Assembly (NCBI RefSeq): GCF_015555905.1
Contig: NZ_JADNLK010000006.1
Coordinates: forward strand, 62,001-126,000
Source of the DNA: Clostridium sp. D43t1_170807_H7
GTDB lineage: Bacteria > Bacillota > Clostridia > Clostridiales > Clostridiaceae
DNA: 64,000 bases
Direction: 5' to 3'
Shown piece after piece: positions 33,937 through 41,568 of the stretch. The notes beneath the pieces are model-generated. The model ran no database searches. It was not told where the DNA came from and worked only from the letters and a program-made list of their open reading frames with translations. Numbering within the stretch: position 1 is the first letter of the stretch; each line of letters opens with the position of its first letter. A program made the translations under genes and the position numbers.

Positions 33937-35875
33937 AAGTTTACAACTTAATAACTTTAGGCAATACAAGGGATTACAAAAAATAATATTTTCAACGGAT
34001 AAAGAAAAAAATGTTACGGTAATTAAGGGTGAAAATGGTTCAGGTAAAACAACATTATTAGAAGCGTTTATATGGTGCTTTTATGGTAAATTAACATTAC
34101 CAAATGCAGATAGAATATTAACAGCTGATATAAGTAATTCAATGAAAAACTTAGATAAGGAAGAAGTTTATGTAGAGATCAACTTCATTCATAACGAAAA
34201 GGAATATTTTGTGAGGAGGAGTACATCATTTCAAAAAAATAATTTAAATGAAATAAGAAGAAGTTCCAATGAAGCAATATTACAAATAAAAAATGATGAT
34301 GGGACCTTAAAAACGTTAAGAATAGAAGAACTATATAGAATAATACCAGAAGATTTATCAACATATTTTTTCTTTGATGGAGAAAGAATTGAAAATATGT
34401 CTAAATCAAATAGAGAAGGAAAACGAGATTTAAATTTAGCAATAAGAAATATATTAGGGCTGGATGTGGTATCAAATGCAAAAAAACATTTAGTTAGGGT
34501 AAAAACAGAACTAGAAAAAGAATTTAGCAATTCTGCTGATGAAAAGATAAAGGAAATAAAAATTAATTTAGATAATAAGAGAGAGTTAATAGTAGATAAA
34601 AAAAATACCTTACAAGAATATAATTTAGAGTTGGATGAAATAGAAAATAACTTAAAATCTATAAGTGATCAATTAAAATCTTATGATGAATTAAGAGAAT
34701 TAGAAATGAAGCGTATTGAAAAAGATGGGAAATTAAATTCCTTAAAGGTAGAGGTTGAAAAACTAGAAGGTAGTATAAAGCAAATTAATAAGAGAGGTTT
34801 ACCTGAATATTTAGTTAATAAACTTTTAGTATTATATAAGGACAAGATAGATTTATCATCCTTAGAGAATAAGGGAGTAATAGGAATTGATGGAGCTGCT
34901 ATAGATTATATTATAAATCGTGGAGAATGTATATGTGGACAGGAAATAAAGGCTGGAAATATATATTTTGATAATTTAATAAAGCAAAAAGAATATCAGC
35001 CACCAGCAAATTTAGGAATAATAATAAATCAATTTGCCGAAAAGACGGATGAAGTAAGCAAGGTGGGAAAAGAGTATAGTAATGAAATAAATCATTGTTA
35101 TATAGAACTAGAAAATAAAAGACGTGATATAGAATCATTAGATGATGAGCTAGAAGAGTTAAGTAAAAAATTAATAGGTATTGATACAGCAAATAACTTA
35201 GAAGAAAAAAGAAAAGAGTTAATTAGAGATAAAAGATTAATAGAAGAGAAAATAGAACATTTAGATGTAGATATAAATTCATTAAATAATGATATAAATA
35301 ATTTAGAAGGGGATCTTCAAGCATCTGCATTAAAAGATAAGAACAATAAAATTACAGGTATAAGAATAGAGTATGTAAAAGAATTAATTAAAGAAGTTAA
35401 TGATTTTTATATAAAAAGGGATAAGAATATTAGAAATGCACTTAATGAAAAGGTAACTAGTATTTTTTCAGAATTATTATGTACAAGGCATACTATAGTA
35501 ATAGATGACGATTATAGTTTTGTAGTTAAAGATATAGATGGTGAAGAATCAACATCACAAGGACAAGATGTTATAACTAGTTTTGCATTTATAGCTGGAA
35601 TTATAGCACTTGCAAGAGAAAAACATAAAGATATAGAAGTAAATGAACCATATCCTCTTATAATGGATGCCCCATTTGCTAAACTTTCAAAATCTCATAG
35701 AAAAAATGTAGCTAAATTATTACCCAATATAACGGAGCAATTTATATTGATTACAGTTGATAGTCAATACGAAGGGGATATTGAAAATACATTAAGGGAT
35801 AAAATTGGATTAGAGTATGAATTACTAATGCATACTGATAATGAAAAATACACTGAAATTGTAGGGGGGAATTAA
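33926..35875 (+). CDS. DndD-like SMC/Rad50-family ATPase
   Basis: A 649-residue protein. The start is the ATG giving MIIKSLQLNNFRQYKG, with AAGAGGT 8 bp before it; upstream in-frame starts lack this. Walker A is GENGSGKTT (35-43). The STYFFFDGERIENM segment near residue 150 is characteristic of DndD-type ATPases. Two coiled-coil arms flank a central ECICGQ segment near residue 333 that resembles a zinc-hook. The C-terminus has the signature-like TSQGQDV and Walker B YPLIMDAPFAKLS. DndD provides DNA-nicking or strand-handling ATPase activity in Dnd modification; here it is placed with restriction-like genes instead. RecN or SbcC homologues are less similar. Confidence 0.83.
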   Translation: MIIKSLQLNNFRQYKGLQKIIFSTDKEKNVTVIKGENGSGKTTLLEAFIWCFYGKLTLPNADRILTADISNSMKNLDKEEVYVEINFIHNEKEYFVRRSTSFQKNNLNEIRRSSNEAILQIKNDDGTLKTLRIEELYRIIPEDLSTYFFFDGERIENMSKSNREGKRDLNLAIRNILGLDVVSNAKKHLVRVKTELEKEFSNSADEKIKEIKINLDNKRELIVDKKNTLQEYNLELDEIENNLKSISDQLKSYDELRELEMKRIEKDGKLNSLKVEVEKLEGSIKQINKRGLPEYLVNKLLVLYKDKIDLSSLENKGVIGIDGAAIDYIINRGECICGQEIKAGNIYFDNLIKQKEYQPPANLGIIINQFAEKTDEVSKVGKEYSNEINHCYIELENKRRDIESLDDELEELSKKLIGIDTANNLEEKRKELIRDKRLIEEKIEHLDVDINSLNNDINNLEGDLQASALKDKNNKITGIRIEYVKELIKEVNDFYIKRDKNIRNALNEKVTSIFSELLCTRHTIVIDDDYSFVVKDIDGEESTSQGQDVITSFAFIAGIIALAREKHKDIEVNEPYPLIMDAPFAKLSKSHRKNVAKLLPNITEQFILITVDSQYEGDIENTLRDKIGLEYELLMHTDNEKYTEIVGGN

Positions 35876-35876
35876 T

Positions 35877-36395
35877 ATGTTTACTAATGAGATTGCAATA
35901 TATGGCGATTATGGGGTCATGGCAGATAGATTAAAGGAAATAGGACTTTTTGAAAGAATATTAGATGTTTATATTTGTGGTGCTGTGGTAGGTATGATTA
36001 TGGGGCGCAAGGGTGAAAAAAGGAAAGATAAAAATTCAGTTAAGATTTTTGCAGGACAATTAAACAATGAAATAGTTAGATTGAGATATTTAGCTAGTGT
36101 AGCATATATGATTGATAATTCAGATAAGAAAAATACTGAAGAAGGAGAAGACGAATTACTTAGAAATACTTTTGGTGATTGGTTTGGAGTAGGAGACGAA
36201 AAAAGTAAGGAAAAATATAATTTATTATATGAATATGCACTAGGTGGAATTGAAATTATATTTAATAAAGTTGATGCAGAAAAAAATGACACTGAGAAAC
36301 ATTTTAATAAGTTTAAAGATTTTATAGATGAAATTGCAATGATAGAAATAGAAAATGACATAGATAGAGTATTTGCAGGGGCATTAAATTTGTAA
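35877..36395 (+). CDS. unknown 172-aa protein following the SMC-like gene
   Basis: A soluble, mostly helical, acidic protein beginning one base after the SMC stop codon, with GGGGGG before the ATG, so tight stoichiometric expression is likely. Noticeable segments are LKEIGLFERILDVYICGAVV near residue 20 and VKIFAGQLNNEIVRLRYLAS near residue 55. It occupies the place where dndE follows dndD in canonical clusters but is longer, and I see no resemblance to DndE. I regard it as an unassigned partner of the SMC-like ATPase. Confidence 0.7.
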   Translation: MFTNEIAIYGDYGVMADRLKEIGLFERILDVYICGAVVGMIMGRKGEKRKDKNSVKIFAGQLNNEIVRLRYLASVAYMIDNSDKKNTEEGEDELLRNTFGDWFGVGDEKSKEKYNLLYEYALGGIEIIFNKVDAEKNDTEKHFNKFKDFIDEIAMIEIENDIDRVFAGALNL

Positions 36396-36419
36396 GAAAT
36401 TATGAAGGTGGATTAGATT

Positions 36420-37247
36420 ATGAAGATAGATACAACAAAGATGAATTTTCATTCAACATTTAAACCACAGCTAATTTATGTATCAAGATTATTAAAATTA
36501 GCGGGACAAATGTATTCAGGAGATGAAAGAAGTATTAGTGATATAACAGGAATACCAACAGGAGAAAGCTCAGGAAAGGTAGTTCCACATTTATATTATG
36601 CAAAATTTATGGGCCTTATAGACTTTGTTTTAAAGGATAAAGTATACAATTTAAGCTTAACTAATTTTGGGAAAATAGTATTACAAGAAGATCCTAATAT
36701 TATTGAAGATATAACTAAGGTAATTCTTAATTATAATATAGCTGATATTAGTGAAGGTGCTCCTCATTGGAGTTATTTATATAGGGTTTTTAATTGGAAT
36801 TATAATCAAGAGTATAATATTAAAAATATTCAAAGAGACTTAGAAGAATATACAGGAAAGAATAATTGTAAAATGACTGTTGTAAAAAAGTCTTATGAAA
36901 GTGAATGTTTTGAAAATTTAAGGATAATTAATATAATTGACAAAGATACAATAATGTTTAATGAGGTATTTCCAAGGATAGAACTATATAATGCATATGC
37001 ATATACGTTAATAAAGGATATGGAAAAATATTATCCTGATTTAAATGAAATTACTATTGATGAAATTATTGATGAGATGAAATGGAACAAGCCATTAGGG
37101 TTAAGTTTTGAAGATGCTTTAGAAGTATTAGATGAATTATCAGACTTAGGGTATATAAAATTAAATAAACAATTAACTCCAATGACAATTATAAGATTAA
37201 CAACATCAGAAGAGTTATTAGAAAGAATTTATGGTTTTTTACTATAA
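36420..37247 (+). CDS. second, diverged DUF4007-like protein
   Basis: A 275-residue protein. The start NFHSTFKPQLIYVSRLLKLA resembles the DUF4007 opening but lacks the GWLRKG core of SspB. The segment YNLSLTNFGKIVLQEDPNI aligns with LSKDFGDILVKRDPYFED of the SspB-like protein, and both end in winged-helix-like sequence (LDELSDLGYIKLNKQL here). The closing TPMTIIRLTTSEELLERI is also helix-like. It sits 12 bp before a giant ATPase, just as the SspB-like gene sits 14 bp before its own. The pair therefore looks like a duplicated, retooled SspB-SspC unit. Enzymatic activity cannot be judged. Confidence 0.65.
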   Translation: MKIDTTKMNFHSTFKPQLIYVSRLLKLAGQMYSGDERSISDITGIPTGESSGKVVPHLYYAKFMGLIDFVLKDKVYNLSLTNFGKIVLQEDPNIIEDITKVILNYNIADISEGAPHWSYLYRVFNWNYNQEYNIKNIQRDLEEYTGKNNCKMTVVKKSYESECFENLRIINIIDKDTIMFNEVFPRIELYNAYAYTLIKDMEKYYPDLNEITIDEIIDEMKWNKPLGLSFEDALEVLDELSDLGYIKLNKQLTPMTIIRLTTSEELLERIYGFLL

Positions 37248-37259
37248 TGGAGGATAATT

Positions 37260-40200
37260 ATGGCTAAGATAGGACAATTAATTCAATTTAATAAAGAAGC
37301 ATTTTTTGATGGAGCTATACAATCAGATTGGTTTTATAATATAGAAAAAAGAGAAAGTGTTGCTGAAAGTTATATATTTCATGGACCTAAATACTTTGGA
37401 TTAAATGATAAAGATGTTTCTAGTAGTAAACATAAATTAATAGATACTATATCATTTGTAAATAAAATAGCAGAAAAAATATCATATGATTCTGAAAGTA
37501 GTAGATTTGTATTAAGTATAGCTGGATATGGAGCTGGTAAATCACATCTAAGTGTTACCATGGGAGCATTATTTTCAGGAGATAATAAAGGGTTACAAGC
37601 AAAGATAATAAATAAAATAGAAAATATAGACAAGTCATTAGCAAATTCAATAAAAGGTGCAATTATAAAGCCTAATTTGGTAATTGTATTAAATGGAATG
37701 AAGGATTTTAATTTAAATTATGAGATATTAAAAAATTTACGTTTAGCGCTTCAACTTCATAATGTTAATGATGATTTCCTTAAGGAAATGACTCAAGCAT
37801 ATAATATAGCACAAGTATTTATTGAGAATACATTTTCTGCCTTTGGAGATTTGTATATCAAGTATTCTAAAAATTATAAAAAATATGCAATTTATAATGG
37901 TATTGAATTAAAAAATAAACTTATTGCAAATTTAGAAAATGATATAGATGCATTTAATATAATTAATGAAGTTTATAACAATATTAATGGTTCATATATA
38001 AGATGGGACAATGGATTAACTGCAGGCGATATATTGGAAAAAGCAAGTGAAGTTTTATGTGATAAGCTTGGAATATTCAATAAAATAGTAGTTTTATTTG
38101 ATGAATTTGGTAGATATATAGAGTATACATCTTCACATCCTCAACAAGCTGGAGAATCAGCATTACAACAAATATTTGAAGCTGTGCAAAATGCAAATAA
38201 AAATATTATATTCGTAGGATTTATTCAATCGGATTTAAGTGCATATTTAAAGAGAGTACAAAATGCTAATGTAAAACGATATGTTGGTAGATTTGATGGA
38301 AGTGATAAGTACTATTTATCTTCAAATATGGAAACAATATTAGCTAATTTATTAAAGAAAAAGGATGAAAATAAATTTGAAAATATTATAAATGAATTGG
38401 TTATAACTAGGAATAATAATTATAATAATACACTATTTAATAATATTAGTAGGTGGATAAAGGAAAGTAGTACTAGGGGTGTTTGGAGCGATAAAAATTT
38501 ATATAATAATGTAATACTTAAAGGGACATATCCAATACATCCTATTACAGTTTGGATTATGTCTAATTTATCAACATGGATGCAACAAAGATCAACTCTT
38601 ACTTTTATTGGAGATATATTTAATAGAATAAGTGAAGCTGAAATTATGGATGAAAAACTATTCTATGTATATCCCACAGATATAATTGAATCCAAATTAT
38701 TTAATGAATTGTTGAGTGCTGAAGAAAAGGGAATGCAACAAAGTCAAAATTGTATTTTATATAATAATATTATTATAAAATATGAAGGAAAAATAGAGGG
38801 AAATAAGTTAAAGGTATTACAAGGAATATTAATATCTAATATAAGTAAGTTTACTCCTTATGATAAAGAAGATATGATCTCACTATTAAAATATTGTACT
38901 GGTATTGAAGAGGATAATATAAAAAAAGAAATAAAAGATTTAGAAGAGAATTTTGGAGTAATAAGATTTGATGATACGATTAAAAGGTTTGAGTTATTAG
39001 CTGATGGAAATGGGAAAAATGAATTTAACAGAAAATTAGTTAATAATAAAATGAGAGCTGCAAAAGGAAATTTTCTAAGCTATATAGATGATCAATTAAG
39101 ACAGGATTTAACAATTGCAAGAGATGAAGAAACTACATTTGCTATTGATAATAGTATTAGCTCTATAGAATGGAAGTTTTCAAAGAGGTTTGTTCACTCA
39201 ACTGATATAGATGAAGATTATATAAATAAGGCATTAAAATTATTGAAAAGTGCTCCAGCATTAGAGACAAATAGGGGATTAATGCTATTTGTATATGTAG
39301 AGAGTGAATCGCTTAATGAAATTGATAGAATTAATAAAATAATAAAAGATAAAGATTTAAAAAATAAAGATATTATATTTATACTTATTGAAGATTTTGA
39401 AGATAAGATAAGAGATGGATTAATAGAATATAAAGCCTTAAGTGAATTTAATAATCAAGATTATCAAACTTATAGTAAATTTATTTTAGCTAATAAAAAA
39501 ATTGTGGTAAATAAAATAGTTAGAACATTTTATGAATTAGCTCAACGTAGAAAAATATTAAATGGTGATGGCATAGAAGAAGTTAACAAAAGGTTAACTG
39601 TTTATTGTAATGATATATTTAGAAAGAATCACAGTAAAGTTGTTCCTTTTATTTTTGATGGATTTGAAAAGAAGTTAACTGGAAATATAAAAAACTATTA
39701 TTTGACGATATGCAGAGGATTAATAACTAATAGTATAACTAATAAGCAATCTTTACAAGGATTAGATCCTAAGATTAATAATAGACTTAAATCATCATTA
39801 AGTGTAGAAAATCCAAATTCATGGAAAGTTTTATCAAAGACAGGAGCATTAATAGAACCACAGGCAGGGATTATTAAGGAAATTTATGATGAAATAGATA
39901 ATTCATTAAAACTTAATGAAATTAAAACCATTGAAAGTGTGTTTAATAAGTATTTATATAGCCCATATTCAATGAATGAGTATTCATTAGGATTATTGAT
40001 ATCTTACTATATAGGATTAAATTCAAGCAATTTAAATATATATAGCACAAAAATGAAAGTAAAAAAATCAGAATTTGCGAATCAAATATTTAGTGATAAA
40101 AAGATAGAGTTTGATAAATTAAAGAAGTATAGTATTCAAAAAATAGAGGGCACTAAAGAGGATGAAATAAATAAGATAATAGATAAAATATCAAACATAA

Positions 40201-41510
40201 TATATGTTGAAAATTGTGCAGAAGCATTAATAGAACTTAAATCATTAGAAAATGAAGAGATAAGTAATGAATGTTTAGCAACAGTAGAATTATTAAAGGA
40301 AAAGGTCTATAGAGGATTAGATAAGAAAAAGAAGATATATGAGCAATTAAATGCTTTTAAGGATTATGTAGAAAAATATTTTGTATTAGGATTCAATATA
40401 AGAGCTTTAGGAAAATTATATAAACCACTATTTGTAGGTAATTTTATTGGGAAAATTGAAGATAGTGAATTTGAATATAGCAAAGAATATAGATATGAAG
40501 TAGTTAAATTAAGAGAAACTATTATAATGAATATTGAGAATAAATTACCTGAGTACTTAAATAAATCATATAAGTTTGGATATGTAGATTTAAAGGAAGA
40601 AGGCAAAAATGTAAATTTAATTTGTCAAGTATTAAATAAAATAGGGCTAGAAAAAGAAGCTATATTACTAGAAAGCACTTATAAATCTAAAAAGCAAGAA
40701 ATAATAGAAAATCAAAAATATATAGCTATTTTTAATGAGTTTAATAGTTTTATAAATTCTAATAGTTTACTTAATACAAAAAATTATAATGATTTAGAAC
40801 AGCTAAAGGAATCTATAATTAATTGGAATGAAAGAATTCAAAATTTAGATATATCAACTGTTAAAAGAAAACAAATGATAGAACAATCTATTCAGCTTCA
40901 AGAAAAGATAAACTCTAGACGTGAAACTCTAGATGAATATAAAATTAAAATATTTAATAGTTTAAAGAATGTTGGTTCAATAGATGAGCTTAGACAAATA
41001 GAATCAAGCATTAATACTTACTTAATATATCTACCAATCCAAGAAGATGAGATTGAATTAAAAAGCATATTAGATAAAATAAACAATGTATCCAATAAGT
41101 TAAAACAGTTAGAGTTAGCAAGAGATAATAGAGCTAAATTTGAAAGTATAGCAAGAGAGTTTAAATATGAAACCAATAATGAATTTACAGAAAAGTTGTT
41201 AGATAAAGCAATTATAGAAGGTATTAACTATATGGATGCTGCTGATGCTAAGTGGGTACAAAATAATATTTCTTATGTAAAGGAAAATATTTCAAAGTTG
41301 TCAATCGAAGAGTGTGAAACTTGGAAAATAAAAAATAGAGATATACCACTATATCTTAAAGATGAGTCAATATTATTATTAAAGAATATAAATACTATAA
41401 TAAATGATAAAATTAAAAATAGTAGAGTAGAAGGAATAATATCTATATTTAAAGAATTAGATGAAGATGAAAAAGAAAGATGTTTAAGATTGTTACATCA
41501 ATATGTGTAG
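37260..41510 (+). CDS. second giant P-loop ATPase (1416 aa), paralogue-like to SspC
   Basis: The largest protein of the window. Walker A is AGYGAGKSHL (residues 88-97) and Walker B-like segment IVVLFDEFGRYIEY lies near residue 282. A sensor-like FVGFIQSDLSAYLKR follows near residue 320, then about 1000 residues of helical sequence with coiled-coil potential after residue 1050. The GxGxGKSHL and DEF-x3-IE patterns match the 1188-residue SspC-like ATPase. GGAGG precedes its ATG and a perfect palindromic terminator follows, closing the operon. By position it is likely the motor of the putative restriction arm. DptH and BrxC are functional analogues of similar size, but I see no specific signature linking it to either. 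Confidence 0.75.
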   Translation: MAKIGQLIQFNKEAFFDGAIQSDWFYNIEKRESVAESYIFHGPKYFGLNDKDVSSSKHKLIDTISFVNKIAEKISYDSESSRFVLSIAGYGAGKSHLSVTMGALFSGDNKGLQAKIINKIENIDKSLANSIKGAIIKPNLVIVLNGMKDFNLNYEILKNLRLALQLHNVNDDFLKEMTQAYNIAQVFIENTFSAFGDLYIKYSKNYKKYAIYNGIELKNKLIANLENDIDAFNIINEVYNNINGSYIRWDNGLTAGDILEKASEVLCDKLGIFNKIVVLFDEFGRYIEYTSSHPQQAGESALQQIFEAVQNANKNIIFVGFIQSDLSAYLKRVQNANVKRYVGRFDGSDKYYLSSNMETILANLLKKKDENKFENIINELVITRNNNYNNTLFNNISRWIKESSTRGVWSDKNLYNNVILKGTYPIHPITVWIMSNLSTWMQQRSTLTFIGDIFNRISEAEIMDEKLFYVYPTDIIESKLFNELLSAEEKGMQQSQNCILYNNIIIKYEGKIEGNKLKVLQGILISNISKFTPYDKEDMISLLKYCTGIEEDNIKKEIKDLEENFGVIRFDDTIKRFELLADGNGKNEFNRKLVNNKMRAAKGNFLSYIDDQLRQDLTIARDEETTFAIDNSISSIEWKFSKRFVHSTDIDEDYINKALKLLKSAPALETNRGLMLFVYVESESLNEIDRINKIIKDKDLKNKDIIFILIEDFEDKIRDGLIEYKALSEFNNQDYQTYSKFILANKKIVVNKIVRTFYELAQRRKILNGDGIEEVNKRLTVYCNDIFRKNHSKVVPFIFDGFEKKLTGNIKNYYLTICRGLITNSITNKQSLQGLDPKINNRLKSSLSVENPNSWKVLSKTGALIEPQAGIIKEIYDEIDNSLKLNEIKTIESVFNKYLYSPYSMNEYSLGLLISYYIGLNSSNLNIYSTKMKVKKSEFANQIFSDKKIEFDKLKKYSIQKIEGTKEDEINKIIDKISNIIYVENCAEALIELKSLENEEISNECLATVELLKEKVYRGLDKKKKIYEQLNAFKDYVEKYFVLGFNIRALGKLYKPLFVGNFIGKIEDSEFEYSKEYRYEVVKLRETIIMNIENKLPEYLNKSYKFGYVDLKEEGKNVNLICQVLNKIGLEKEAILLESTYKSKKQEIIENQKYIAIFNEFNSFINSNSLLNTKNYNDLEQLKESIINWNERIQNLDISTVKRKQMIEQSIQLQEKINSRRETLDEYKIKIFNSLKNVGSIDELRQIESSINTYLIYLPIQEDEIELKSILDKINNVSNKLKQLELARDNRAKFESIAREFKYETNNEFTEKLLDKAIIEGINYMDAADAKWVQNNISYVKENISKLSIEECETWKIKNRDIPLYLKDESILLLKNINTIINDKIKNSRVEGIISIFKELDEDEKERCLRLLHQYV

Positions 41511-41513
41511 TAA

Positions 41514-41545
41514 AAATAAGCTAGAAGTATACTTCTAGCTTATTT
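41514..41545 (+). terminator. palindromic terminator closing the ssp operon
   Basis: A 32-bp perfect palindrome (AAATAAGCTAGAAGT and its complement) immediately after the giant ATPase gene. It ends in TTATTT rather than a long T-run. Confidence 0.75.
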
Positions 41546-41568
41546 ATAATAAAAAGGGTGGAATTGAT

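Noticed and set aside
35969-36361. Antisense open frames opposite large genes, such as this 130-codon one
   Set aside because: They are shadows of AT-rich coding sequence: no ribosome sites, odd hydrophobic or Ser/Leu/Ile-rich composition and full overlap with well supported genes.
23909-36395. Canonical DndABCDE cluster
   Set aside because: A desulfurase, PP-loop protein and DndD-like ATPase are present, but there is no DndB-like regulator and the gene after the SMC is not recognisably DndE; the DUF4007 and SspC-like genes argue for the Ssp type.
23909-41510. BREX type 4 system
   Set aside because: BREX type 4 also has a PAPS-reductase-like gene and a giant ATPase, but it requires PglZ and a BrxL-type protease; neither is present, while a cysteine desulfurase and DUF4007 fit Ssp.
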